Below are positions 1 to 7,463 of a stretch of 22,365 nt of DNA, piece by piece (within the stretch, counting starts at the first letter, position 1; each line of letters starts with the position of its first letter). Source of the stretch: CAG-917 sp028724485. Its GTDB lineage: Bacteria; Bacillota; Clostridia; Christensenellales; CAG-917. The stretch is from assembly GCA_028724485.1 (NCBI GenBank), contig JAQYCY010000060.1, positions 1-22,365 of the forward strand. Direction: 5' to 3'. Both the position numbers and the translations under genes were made by a program. The notes under the pieces were generated by a model that saw only the letters and a list, made by a program, of their open reading frames with translations, was not told the origin of the DNA and did not search any database.

Positions 1-741
1 GTTCCTACAACGGCAGGCACGGGTTCGGAAACAACGCTTGCGGCGGTTATTTCAGACCCTGAAAAGGCAGAAAAATATCCTATCAACGACCCTGTTCTTA
101 TTCCTAAATACGCAGTACTCGACCCTCAAATCACTGTCAAGCTCCCACCGCACATCACTTCTACCACAGGTATGGACGCTTTGACGCACGCGGTCGAAGC
201 ATATATCGGACACAGCAACACCAAAGAAACAAAGGAAATGGCAATCAAAGCAACGAAGCTCATTTTCGACAATCTCGAAACAGCGTATAAAGACGGCTCT
301 AATCTCGAAGCAAGAAACAATATGCAACACGCCGCATACTATGCAGGCATTGCGTTTACAAGAGCTTACGTCGGATACGTCCACGCCGTCGCTCACAGTC
401 TCGGCGCTCAATATCACATTGCTCACGGACTTGCAAACGCAGTCATTCTTCCTTACTTCCTCGAAGCATACGGAAAAACCGCTTATAAGCCGCTTGCAGA
501 ACTTGCCGACGTCGTCGGAATTACCGGTAGCAGCCGCGAAGAAAAAGCGAAGAAGTTTATCGAAGCGGTAAAACAAATGAACAAAGATATGAACATTCCG
601 GAGCATTTCCCTGAAATCAAGGAAGAAGACATTGCCATAATGTCAAAACACGCAAATGCAGAAGGCAACCCTCTTTACCCTGTTCCGAAACTTATGGACA
701 GAAAAGAACTTGCCGAGATGTATCGCAAAATCAGAGGCTGA
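1..741 (+). CDS. Iron-containing alcohol dehydrogenase, C-terminal part (5' end outside window)
   Basis: This is the last 246 residues of a group III (Fe-type) alcohol dehydrogenase, which oxidises or reduces alcohols/aldehydes with NAD(P)H in the cytoplasm. The frame is open from base 1 and begins inside the conserved PTTAGTGSE nucleotide-binding loop, so roughly 140 N-terminal residues lie outside the window. The four metal ligands of the family are all visible in the fragment: Asp59 and His63 in GMDALTHAVEAY, then His128 and His142 in VHAVAHSLGA...AHG, with the same 14-residue spacing as His263/His277 of E. coli FucO. Nothing looks broken. The substrate (ethanol, butanol, propanediol or other) cannot be told from this part, so no symbol is given. 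A terminator hairpin follows at 883-910. Confidence 0.93.
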   Translation, partial: VPTTAGTGSETTLAAVISDPEKAEKYPINDPVLIPKYAVLDPQITVKLPPHITSTTGMDALTHAVEAYIGHSNTKETKEMAIKATKLIFDNLETAYKDGSNLEARNNMQHAAYYAGIAFTRAYVGYVHAVAHSLGAQYHIAHGLANAVILPYFLEAYGKTAYKPLAELADVVGITGSSREEKAKKFIEAVKQMNKDMNIPEHFPEIKEEDIAIMSKHANAEGNPLYPVPKLMDRKELAEMYRKIRG

Positions 742-882
742 CATCGCCGCTTAAATTAAGCCGCATTGCATAAGTGCAAACAAACTCTTTTAACATGTCT
801 TGTTTGACGCTAAACAAAGCTATCCGTCTAAACCATATAGAGCTGTGAGCAATTCCGCTTAAAAAGCTAAAAATCACAATTT

Positions 883-910
883 AAAAGCGACTTAAATAAG
901 TCGCTTTTTT
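883..910 (+). terminator. Intrinsic terminator after the alcohol dehydrogenase
   Basis: A perfect 11-bp stem AAAAGCGACTT / AAGTCGCTTTT (883-893 with 898-908) with loop AAAT runs into a T-tract. It lies about 140 nt after the dehydrogenase stop. The A-run on the left arm means it could also act on the minus strand. Confidence 0.85.
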
Positions 911-1002
911 ATTTAATTTAAGCAGCTTTATTATTTAAAGCTAAGTTGCTTTTATTAAACAAAGTCATTTTTTATTTAAGCTAAGCAACTCTGACCCGAC
1001 AA

Positions 1003-1041
1003 AAAAAACGCGCCTGTTAAAAAATTTAAGGTGCGTTTTTT
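1003..1041 (-). terminator. Terminator of the ppx-maf-mreB-like operon (probably bidirectional)
   Basis: A 12-bp stem (1003-1014 with 1030-1041) contains one G-T wobble: AAAAAACGCGCC pairs with GGTGCGTTTTTT. The loop is 15 nt. On the minus strand it ends in a run of eight T residues, about 160 nt past the mreB-like stop codon. On the plus strand it also ends in T residues. Confidence 0.8.
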
Positions 1042-1070
1042 GTTTCAACTTTTTAATTTTAAATTATTTT

Positions 1071-1161
1071 ATTTCTAATTACTTTATATTTTAGTTGTTT
1101 AATTTCTTATTGTTTAAATTTCTAGTTATTTAAATTTCTAAAATTTAATTTCTAAATTTAG
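1071..1161. repeat. Degenerate 16-bp AT-rich tandem repeat
   Basis: About six imperfect copies of a unit like AATTTCTAGTTATTTA. The clearest copies start at 1101, 1117, 1133 and 1147 (lengths 16, 16, 14, 15), with two weaker ones at 1071 and 1087. The repeat lies in the 3' untranslated region of the minus-strand operon, between the mreB-like stop and its terminator. Confidence 0.6.
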
Positions 1162-1200
1162 TTTTTAATAACGGCTCGATTTAAAAACAACTCAATCAAA

Positions 1201-2196
1201 CTAATCGAAATCTACGCCGATTAAAGCGCCGAGCTTTTTAACGTCGTCCAAAAACTTGCCGCCGCCGAGGGTCACTCCGTTTTCTACGTCTTCGAGCGTT
1301 GTAGAATAAAGCCCTAATCTGTCGGCAAGATATTGATTAAGTCCCGAGATTTGCGAACTGCCGCCCGTAATGTAAATTCCGTTGCGATTGACTTCCAAGG
1401 CAAGTTCAGGCGGAGTCGCGCCGAGCACAGACATTATCACGTCAACCAAATCGTCCACAAGCGGAGCTACTGCCTCAAACAAGTCTTGCGCTCTTATTTC
1501 GGCGTTTTTCGGCATTCCGTCGCTAAGCCCCATTCCCGAAACGAAATCGACGCCCGTATCGTTGCGATAGAACGAAAGCGATTCGCATTTAAGTTTCTCC
1601 GCCGTAATTTCGCCTATTTTGACGTAATACTTTTCGGCAACGTAGTCTATTATGGCGTTTGTGAATGCGTTTCCTGCGATATTTACAACTGCGCCTGCAA
1701 CGATTCCGTTTCCGGACACCGAAGCTACTTCCGTTTTTCCGCCGCCGATATCAACGTACAATCCGTTTGTAGCGTTTTTATACTCATAAAGAGCAAGCGG
1801 CGAATCGCAAACGTAAACCGCTCTCGCACCGAGCTTCGTAAACACCTTCTCGACCACTCTTCTATCCTGAACGCTCATAGAACTTGTAACAAGCACCAAA
1901 GCCGTGAATTTGCGTTTTATAATGCCGTCGGGCAAAATCTTTTTGAAAAATTCCTTAAACACCAAAACGGCGGTGTCGCTGTCGACGATAACGCCCTCTT
2001 TTACGGGATAAACGGGTTTAGAATTGCCGAGCGTCGAAACATGCATATTTTTAGCCTTATATCCGACTTCTCTGACAACGTTTCCATCGCCTGCCAAAAG
2101 CGCCATATTAGGCTCGCGGAGAACAAGTCCCGCTCCTTTTTGATAAACGGTGAAAAAACTCGAACCTAAATCTATTGCAAATTCGATTTGCGACAT
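1201..2196 (-). CDS. Divergent MreB/Mbl-family actin-like protein
   Basis: This 331-residue protein has the MreB fold signatures in order: phosphate-1 loop IDLGSSF (8-14), the KGAGLVLREP strand (20-29), PVKEGVIVD (64-72), phosphate-2 loop DIGGGKTE (149-156), the helix segment IGEITAEKLK (194-203), TPPELA (261-266) and the adenosine loop YITGGSSQISGL (275-286). MreB polymers guide lateral wall synthesis on the inner membrane face. Length is normal, but key positions deviate. The phosphate-2 loop has Lys for the usual Thr. The region that reads IEEP in typical MreB reads VCDSP here (129-133). GGDxxD is replaced by AGNAFTN (174-180). A Shine-Dalgarno site GGAG lies 5 nt before the ATG at 2196, just after the maf stop. 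This may be a second, specialised MreB paralogue with weak or absent ATPase activity; that part is inference. Confidence 0.85.
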   Translation of the reverse strand: MSQIEFAIDLGSSFFTVYQKGAGLVLREPNMALLAGDGNVVREVGYKAKNMHVSTLGNSKPVYPVKEGVIVDSDTAVLVFKEFFKKILPDGIIKRKFTALVLVTSSMSVQDRRVVEKVFTKLGARAVYVCDSPLALYEYKNATNGLYVDIGGGKTEVASVSGNGIVAGAVVNIAGNAFTNAIIDYVAEKYYVKIGEITAEKLKCESLSFYRNDTGVDFVSGMGLSDGMPKNAEIRAQDLFEAVAPLVDDLVDVIMSVLGATPPELALEVNRNGIYITGGSSQISGLNQYLADRLGLYSTTLEDVENGVTLGGGKFLDDVKKLGALIGVDFD

Positions 2197-2205
2197 AATT
2201 TCTCC

Positions 2206-2736
2206 TTAAACGTATTTCTTCAATTTTTCGGTAGGAAGTCCCATAACGTTATCGTAACTTCCCTTGACTTTTTCCACCGTAACGCCGTCCTGCACACCGT
2301 AGCTTCCTGCCTTGTCGAACGGTTTGAACTCGTCGACGTATTTTTCGATTTCGTTTTTATCGAGCTTGAAAAACTTGACTCTGCTTACGTCGCAAAACAC
2401 TTTTTTGCCGCACTTATTTATTATCGCGACGCCTGTCACAACCTTGTGCCATTTGCCGCTGAGCATAGTTAAAGTATTTACGGCGTCTTCTCTGTCTTTT
2501 GGTTTGCCGAGCACGACGTTTTTGTAAACGACTATCGTGTCGCTTGCGATAACGGTATCGTCCGGATTTTTGTCATATACGCAAAGAGCTTTCCTTTCGG
2601 CAAGCTCCATAGCAATTTTTTTCGGTGCCACCGCCGTAGGAGTTTCGTCAACTCCCGCAACGACTATCGAAAAGTCTTTAACGATTTTTTTTAACAGTTC
2701 CTGCCTTCTGGCAGAAGCCGACGCAAGTATTATCAT
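2206..2736 (-). CDS. maf: Maf-family nucleoside triphosphate pyrophosphatase
   Basis: This 176-residue protein belongs to the Maf/YhdE family, which hydrolyses non-canonical or excess nucleoside triphosphates to monophosphates and has been linked to septum formation. Family motifs are intact: LASASARRQELL (4-15), ASDTIV with the catalytic Asp66 (64-69), GKP (77-79), DKAGSYGVQ (141-149) and GSYDNVMGLP (159-168). Length is slightly short of the usual 185-200. Its ATG overlaps the upstream ppx stop codon as ATGA (2733-2736), so translation is probably coupled. The next gene, mreB-like, starts 9 bp after its stop, an arrangement echoing the maf-mreB neighbourhood seen in many Firmicutes. Confidence 0.93.
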   Translation of the reverse strand: MIILASASARRQELLKKIVKDFSIVVAGVDETPTAVAPKKIAMELAERKALCVYDKNPDDTVIASDTIVVYKNVVLGKPKDREDAVNTLTMLSGKWHKVVTGVAIINKCGKKVFCDVSRVKFFKLDKNEIEKYVDEFKPFDKAGSYGVQDGVTVEKVKGSYDNVMGLPTEKLKKYV

Positions 2737-4247
2737 AGAATTTCAAGAGCCTTTCCGTACGCCTCTTTAAACTCGGTTGCGGCGGTAAGAGCGTCTTTGA
2801 TTTCAAGCGAGCAATCGCCTTCCGTTTCCGTCTTGACAATAACCGAATCGCCAAGCACGTCGCAACTTATGCCCGTGATAACGCTCGACATACTTCTGTC
2901 GAAACTTTCCGCAATACGCAAAATAACCGAAAGCTTTTTGATTGCGTCAAGGTCGTCGACCGTCAACATATCTTTGTATTTGATAAGTTCTTCACGACTG
3001 AATTCCGCCTTTCTGTGCCCGCCGGCAACAAACGAGGCAAGCACCAAATCTTTATGCGGAACTCCGTAAAGGTTGCTATTCAAAATGATATAACTGCTGT
3101 GTTTTTCGTGGTGATAATACTTAATGCGCATTCCGCTATCGTGCAAAAGCGCGGCGATTTTAAGCACTCTTACGTACATTCTCGGCAACTTGTGCAAAAC
3201 TTTGAGTTGTTTGAAAAGTTGAATAGAAAGATTGTAAACGTGTTCTGCGTGCGTTTGGTTGATATCGAAATACGTCATAAGCGTATGCAAGCTGTGTCCA
3301 AGCACGTCGCTGAGCGGTTTTTCCGCAATTCCCGGAACTGCGTAACGGAACATTGCGCCTTCTCTAAGACCGCAACCCGAAATCGTAATTTTTTGGAAAT
3401 CGAGATATTTAACGACCGCATTGATTGCCGAAAGCGCGCTCGGGAAAATGTCCGCGCGTCCGCTCGACAAACCTTTAATTTTCATAGTGCTGTTAAGATC
3501 GAGCGATTTCATCGTGTTATAAATTTGCTCAAACTCACCGATAGGCACTTCATAATTGTGAGTCATATTGAACGGATACTTTCTGACCATTCTGCTGATT
3601 CTTCCAAGGTTTCTGAAAGAACCGCCGACGCCGACAAGTTGAGTATCCGGTTCGATTGTTTTGAGCCAAGGAATTTTTTCAAGATGCTCGGTTATGAAAT
3701 CTTGAATTTTTTGATTTTTCACTTGCGGTTCTTCCGAATCGTTTTTGAACAAATCGGTGAGCGTAACCGCGCCGTAAGGAAGCGATTCGAAATTTATAAG
3801 GTTTCTGCGGTTATAATAAATAAGATTGATACTGCCACCACCGATTTCCATAATAAGTCCGCGCGGAATATCCATACTGTTTATAACGCCTTGATATACA
3901 AGCATCGCCTGTTCTTCAATAGACAAAACTTTGATTTTGATGCCGCAAGTGACTGCGACTTCGTCAAGGAAACTCTTTTGATTTTTTGCTCTTCTGATTG
4001 CCGCCGTAGCGTAGGCGTAAATTTTATCGATGTGGTTTGCGTCGCAAAGTCTTCTGAACATAGTAAGCGTTTTAATGGCTTGCGCTACTCTTTGCGGTTT
4101 CAAAAAACCGTCGCCGTCGAGATCCTGACCGAGCCTGACGCTTTCTTTAAGTTCATCGAATACGACGAAATATCCTCCTTCCAAGATATTTACCAAAACC
4201 ATTCTCGCCGAATTCGAGCCGATATCGATAATTGCAATTTTTTCCAT
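2733..4247 (-). CDS. ppx: Ppx/GppA-family phosphatase with C-terminal HD-like domain
   Basis: This 504-residue cytoplasmic enzyme is of the exopolyphosphatase / guanosine pentaphosphate phosphohydrolase family, which removes terminal phosphate from polyphosphate and/or pppGpp. The N-terminal actin-like ASKHA domain shows IDIGSNSARM (7-16), the catalytic-site segment SIEEQAMLVYQG (109-120), MEIGGGSINLI (133-143), GVGGSFRNLG (206-215), SGRADIFPSAL (262-272) and SGCGLREG (290-297). The C-terminal third resembles the HD domain of long Ppx proteins: ALLHDSG (366-372) followed by a His-rich segment HHEKHSS (379-385) and GGH (409-411). Length fits two-domain Ppx. A Shine-Dalgarno GGAG sits 9 nt before the ATG, and a strong promoter lies at 4289-4317. 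Whether it prefers polyphosphate or pppGpp cannot be told from sequence. Confidence 0.92.
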   Translation of the reverse strand: MEKIAIIDIGSNSARMVLVNILEGGYFVVFDELKESVRLGQDLDGDGFLKPQRVAQAIKTLTMFRRLCDANHIDKIYAYATAAIRRAKNQKSFLDEVAVTCGIKIKVLSIEEQAMLVYQGVINSMDIPRGLIMEIGGGSINLIYYNRRNLINFESLPYGAVTLTDLFKNDSEEPQVKNQKIQDFITEHLEKIPWLKTIEPDTQLVGVGGSFRNLGRISRMVRKYPFNMTHNYEVPIGEFEQIYNTMKSLDLNSTMKIKGLSSGRADIFPSALSAINAVVKYLDFQKITISGCGLREGAMFRYAVPGIAEKPLSDVLGHSLHTLMTYFDINQTHAEHVYNLSIQLFKQLKVLHKLPRMYVRVLKIAALLHDSGMRIKYYHHEKHSSYIILNSNLYGVPHKDLVLASFVAGGHRKAEFSREELIKYKDMLTVDDLDAIKKLSVILRIAESFDRSMSSVITGISCDVLGDSVIVKTETEGDCSLEIKDALTAATEFKEAYGKALEIL

Positions 4248-4288
4248 TTAGTTATTCTCCAAACTGCTTTCGTTAATTTTTCAAAATA

Positions 4289-4317
4289 ATTATACCACAC
4301 CGAAAACGCCGTTTCAA
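4289..4317 (-). promoter_or_regulatory. Sigma-A-type promoter of the ppx-maf-mreB-like operon
   Basis: On the minus strand: -35 TTGAAA (4317-4312), a 17-bp spacer, and -10 TATAAT (4294-4289) preceded by TGTGG. The predicted start is near 4282, giving a leader of about 35 nt to the ppx ATG. Confidence 0.8.
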
Positions 4318-4392
4318 TAGCAAATTTATTTTTTCGCCACTTTTTTTAACTGTTTTTACATCGTTTATAGTAAATATTTTTCGCAAAACTGC

Positions 4393-4432
4393 AAAAAAAA
4401 GAACTTGCCAAATTTCACTTTTGCAAGTTCTT
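4393..4432 (-). terminator. Terminator of the rnf operon
   Basis: A 10-bp stem AAGAACTTGC / GCAAGTTCTT (4399-4408 with 4423-4432) has a 14-nt loop and is followed on the minus strand by eight T residues (4400-4393). It lies about 90 nt past the rnfB stop and upstream of the ppx promoter, so it separates the two minus-strand operons. Confidence 0.85.
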
Positions 4433-4518
4433 GCTTGTTTTTAACACTATTTTCCGCCTTTTTATCGTTATAAACGGTTCTTCGTTTCGGCATCGATTTT
4501 TACCGAAATCGAATTTTG

Positions 4519-5364
4519 TCATTTTTGCTCGTCACAAATTTTTATGCACTTCGACGGGCATTTTGCGGCGCAAATTTTGCAGCCGTTACACTTTTCGTAG
4601 TCTATAACAGGCAAATCGTTCACCATAGTGATAGCTCCGCTTGGACATTGCTTTGCGCAAATTCCGCAACCGATACAGCCTTTTTTGCAAAGATTTCTGA
4701 CTTCTTTGCCTTTAAGACAGTTTTTGCACGCAATATAAACGACCGCTTTTTTAGGAATTCTCGCAATAAGACGTTTCGGACAAACGCCTATGCACTTGCC
4801 GCATTTTATGCACATATCTTCCTTTATCAAAGCGTAGCCGCCTTGACCGACTTCGATTGCGTGAGTAGGACAAGCGTCCGTACAAGTACCCATTCCAAGG
4901 CAGCCCCAATCGCAAAGTTTTCGTCCGCCTGCGAGCATCTCCATAGAGCGGCAATCGCCGTATCCCATATAGTCGTACTTATCTACGGCGTCATTTCCAC
5001 CGCAACAACAAACGACTACTTTTGTTTCCTCGCCACTGCTCGACAGTCCGAGAATTTCGGCAATTTCGTCTTTATTGGCTTTCGGAGTCGCATTGCAAGC
5101 GCTAAGCTCCGCCCTGCCTTCGACCAATGCCTTAGCAAATGCCGAACAGCCTGCATAACCGCAACCGCCGCAGTTCGCTCCCGAAAGTTTCTTTTCGATT
5201 TTTTCGATTCGGTCGTCTTGCTTTATGGCAAGTTTTCTTCCGAGCACGGCAAGCAACACCGAAAACACGGCGGCAAGCGCAAGCAGTATAAGAGCGGAAT
5301 ATAAAATCGTAAGTTTGTTTACCGCCGACAAAAGATTTTCAAATAAAATTAAACGCATTTCCAT
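4519..5364 (-). CDS. rnfB: Rnf complex subunit B, multi-ferredoxin domain protein
   Basis: RnfB is the subunit that accepts electrons from reduced ferredoxin and passes them into the Rnf complex. The 281-residue protein has one N-terminal membrane helix (about 18-41), then the Fe-S domain with CGGCGYAGC (65-73) and Cys90. A VVVCCCGG segment follows (116-123), then repeated ferredoxin motifs: Cys155/161/165, CIKCGKCIGVCP (185-196), CIGCGICAKQCP (230-241) and CNGCKICAAKCP (259-270). The many clusters fit clostridial RnfB. It starts 10 bp after rnfA; its Shine-Dalgarno GAGGTGG overlaps the rnfA stop and fits the ATG at 5364 better than the second ATG two codons later. It is the last gene of the operon. 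Confidence 0.95.
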   Translation of the reverse strand: MEMRLILFENLLSAVNKLTILYSALILLALAAVFSVLLAVLGRKLAIKQDDRIEKIEKKLSGANCGGCGYAGCSAFAKALVEGRAELSACNATPKANKDEIAEILGLSSSGEETKVVVCCCGGNDAVDKYDYMGYGDCRSMEMLAGGRKLCDWGCLGMGTCTDACPTHAIEVGQGGYALIKEDMCIKCGKCIGVCPKRLIARIPKKAVVYIACKNCLKGKEVRNLCKKGCIGCGICAKQCPSGAITMVNDLPVIDYEKCNGCKICAAKCPSKCIKICDEQK

Positions 5365-5374
5365 ACAGCCACCT

Positions 5375-5962
5375 CTAACCTACCATACCGGAAAACGCGA
5401 CGAATCCCATACTCATTATACAAGCGGTTATAAGAGTAATCGGAAAACCCCTGAACGGCTTCGGCACGTCGGCATATTCGAGTTTTTCTCTTATGCCTGC
5501 AAGCAACAAAATCGCAAGCGTAAAGCCAACGCCGCTGAAAACGCCGTTAAGGAAGAACTGCAAAAGGCTGAGTCCCGTCGCAACTCCGTATGTGTTTACG
5601 TTTAATATCGCAACGCCTAAAACCGCGCAGTTTGTGGTAATAAGCGGCAAATATACGCCGAGCGCCGAATAAAGCGCAGGCGCGAATTTTTTAAGCACCA
5701 TTTCTACAAGCTGAACGAGCGCCGCAATAACCAAAATGAAAGATATGGTTTGTAAGTATTCGACGTGCAGAGCGACAAGCAGCTTTTGGACGAGCCAAGC
5801 AAATATCGACGCAACGCCCATAACGAATATAACGGCAAGCCCCATTCCGAGCGCCGTGTCCGTCTTCTTGGAAACGCCCAAAAACGGACAGATGCCGAGA
5901 AACTGACTAAGTATAAAGTTGTTGACAAAGATTGCCGAAATTATCAAAATTAAAAATTCCAT
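5375..5962 (-). CDS. rnfA: Rnf complex membrane subunit A
   Basis: This 195-residue integral membrane protein has about six helices and is homologous to NqrE. Signature stretches are NNFILSQFLGICPFLGVS (14-31) and YLPLITTNCAVLG (104-116). Cys25 and Cys112 match the cysteines that, together with two from RnfE, are known in Rnf/Nqr to hold an intramembrane [2Fe-2S] cluster passing electrons across the membrane. Length is typical. The ATG shares its A with the TAA stop of rnfE (TAATG), and a strong GGAGGAG Shine-Dalgarno is embedded in the rnfE 3' end, so the two homologous subunits are probably made in a fixed ratio. Confidence 0.96.
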   Translation of the reverse strand: MEFLILIISAIFVNNFILSQFLGICPFLGVSKKTDTALGMGLAVIFVMGVASIFAWLVQKLLVALHVEYLQTISFILVIAALVQLVEMVLKKFAPALYSALGVYLPLITTNCAVLGVAILNVNTYGVATGLSLLQFFLNGVFSGVGFTLAILLLAGIREKLEYADVPKPFRGFPITLITACIMSMGFVAFSGMVG

Positions 5963-6840
5963 TATTTCTCCTCCTTGTCGCTTGCGATTTCCGCTCCGTT
6001 TCCGCCCGAAGCGATTGCCGATTTATCGTCTTTTAAATTTGCCGAAGTCTCATCCGTCACGGTGGCGGCTATTTTGCTACGGCTGACGGTTTCGCCCTGT
6101 CCGAAAGCGTCGGACAATCTTTCGGCTTTCTCTATGGTTTCAATCATCAGAACTTCCTTTTGCGACTTTAACTCTTTACGCTTTTTCGTGTAATCGCCGA
6201 TAGCGTTGATTGCCGCCATCATAAGACCGAACACCAAGAAGCCGCCCGCAGGAAGTATAAATATGTTCATAGATACGCTTTCCAAAGCCGCGATTTTTAC
6301 GCCCATTTTAAGTCCTGCAAGTTCGCCGTAAAAAAGCGTGCCTGCTCCGAAAAACTCTCTTATGAGTCCCATAAGCATAAGCGAACCCGTAAAGCCTAAG
6401 CCCATGCCCAAGCCGTCCAAAGCCGAATCTACGACTTTGTTTGTCGAAGCAAACGCTTCCGCGCGAGCAAGAATTATGCAGTTTACGACTATAAGCGGCA
6501 AATATATACCGAGCGACTCGTACAGCGCAGGGATAAATTTTTGAAGTATCATTTGAACGAGCGTTACGAAAGTCGCAATAATCACAACGAACGCAGGAAT
6601 ACGCACCTTATCGGGAATGACTTTCCTGAGCAAAGATACAAGCATATTCGAGCATATCAAAACGAATGTGGCGGCAAGCCCCATGCCTAAGCCGTTTACC
6701 GCGCTGCTCGTAATCGCAAGCGTAGGACAAGTTCCGAGAACGAGTCTGAAAACGGGATTGTTGGTTATTATGCCGTTTGCGACTATTCCGCCCTTTTGTT
6801 TAAGGCGAGGCAAGAAATTTCCGTTTGTCTTAGTTTTCAT
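5962..6840 (-). CDS. rnfE: Rnf complex membrane subunit E, with long C-terminal tail
   Basis: This is a membrane subunit homologous to RnfA and NqrD. The core (about 20-218) contains NNPVFRLVLGTCPTLA (27-42) and YLPLIVVNCIILARAEAFA (113-131), with Cys38 and Cys121 as the expected partners of RnfA Cys25/Cys112 for the shared [2Fe-2S] cluster. At 292 residues it is longer than the usual 200-230. After the last helix, from about 218, it carries a hydrophilic tail of roughly 75 residues that begins KKRKELKSQKE and is rich in Ser, Ala, Asp and Lys. Its N-terminus is also extended by about 20 residues. The start ATG overlaps the rnfG stop as ATGA (6837-6840) and has an AGGGGG Shine-Dalgarno within rnfG. 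The tail's role is unknown; a cytosolic linker is the simplest guess. Confidence 0.93.
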   Translation of the reverse strand: MKTKTNGNFLPRLKQKGGIVANGIITNNPVFRLVLGTCPTLAITSSAVNGLGMGLAATFVLICSNMLVSLLRKVIPDKVRIPAFVVIIATFVTLVQMILQKFIPALYESLGIYLPLIVVNCIILARAEAFASTNKVVDSALDGLGMGLGFTGSLMLMGLIREFFGAGTLFYGELAGLKMGVKIAALESVSMNIFILPAGGFLVFGLMMAAINAIGDYTKKRKELKSQKEVLMIETIEKAERLSDAFGQGETVSRSKIAATVTDETSANLKDDKSAIASGGNGAEIASDKEEK

Positions 6841-7463
6841 TTCGTCGCCCCCTTGTTTTCATATTGCATATAGCTGTATGCGACCGCCTTTAAAGCGCTG
6901 AGTACTCCCTTTGTCGTTTTCGTTGCGCCCGAAACGTATGCTCCGTCCTTTTTAGCTTCGCCGCCCGACGCTGTTATCGAACTTACGTCTACGTCGGACA
7001 AAACGATGCCTTTGTACTTGCTTAAATTTGTATCGCTAAGCACTTTGCTTCCGATTCCGCTTGTTTCCGAACTGCTGTAAACCGAAACCGAATCGACAAC
7101 GCCGTCCGTCACCGAAAACAAAAGTTGAACGGTTCCCGAATATGCGCCGCTTCCTGTGGCAAGATAAACAATGGTTTTTATTTTTCCTTTCGCCGCCGTT
7201 TCGTAAACGACAAAGCAACTGTTTACGTAGCTTTTTTCGCCGCTCTTGTTTATAACTCTTTCGTTCGCTTTTTCTATTTGCGAACTGCCCACTCCGTAAG
7301 TTTCGCCGATTTTTTCGAGCATAGCGACGTCGGGGTCAACGTAGGTGAAAAAGTTGACGACGCCGAGCAAAACGCCTGCAACGAGCGCAATCGCAGTAAG
7401 CACTATTATGCACTTTAAAATGTCCTTCGTGGATTCGCTCATAGCTTTTTTCATCTCAGCCAT
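6837..7463 (-). CDS. rnfG: Rnf complex subunit G, covalent FMN carrier
   Basis: This 208-residue protein has one N-terminal membrane helix (about 17-40) followed by an extracytoplasmic FMN-binding domain. It carries the flavinylation motif DGAYVSGATKT (173-183), in which Thr181 is the expected site of the phosphoester-linked FMN attached by the ApbE flavin transferase. No apbE is in this window. Other family features are the GSGAYSGTVQ segment (104-113) and SSETSGIGSKV (131-141). The Shine-Dalgarno GGAGG lies 5 nt before the ATG at 7463; this start overlaps the rnfD 3' end by 8 bp. Length is typical of clostridial RnfG. Confidence 0.94.
   Translation of the reverse strand: MAEMKKAMSESTKDILKCIIVLTAIALVAGVLLGVVNFFTYVDPDVAMLEKIGETYGVGSSQIEKANERVINKSGEKSYVNSCFVVYETAAKGKIKTIVYLATGSGAYSGTVQLLFSVTDGVVDSVSVYSSSETSGIGSKVLSDTNLSKYKGIVLSDVDVSSITASGGEAKKDGAYVSGATKTTKGVLSALKAVAYSYMQYENKGATK

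Larger units (their letters stand above)
742..1200. other. AT-rich gene-free gap between convergent genes
   Basis: This gap separates the plus-strand dehydrogenase from the minus-strand operon. It holds two terminator hairpins (883-910 and 1003-1041), a weaker hairpin-like stretch at about 920-952 (CTTTA/TAAAG core flanked by AAGC/GCTT), and a degenerate 16-bp tandem repeat at 1071-1161. I see no coding sequence, tRNA or recognisable riboswitch in it. Confidence 0.6.

Noticed and set aside
800..817. Small hairpin TTGTTT/AAACAA and other weak inverted repeats at 742-860
   Set aside because: Six A/T-rich base pairs in an AT-rich gap are expected by chance, and no T-tract or conserved RNA element accompanies them.
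1333..2169. Plus-strand open frame antisense to the mreB-like gene, and a similar one at 4516-5304 over rnfB
   Set aside because: Same reason: they mirror conserved minus-strand genes and show no family features of their own.
3015..4289. Long plus-strand open frame of 424 codons over the ppx gene
   Set aside because: It is fully antisense to a gene with intact Ppx/GppA motifs, has a low-complexity Phe/Arg/Asn-rich translation without any recognised motif, and no Shine-Dalgarno. Codon bias of the real gene creates it.
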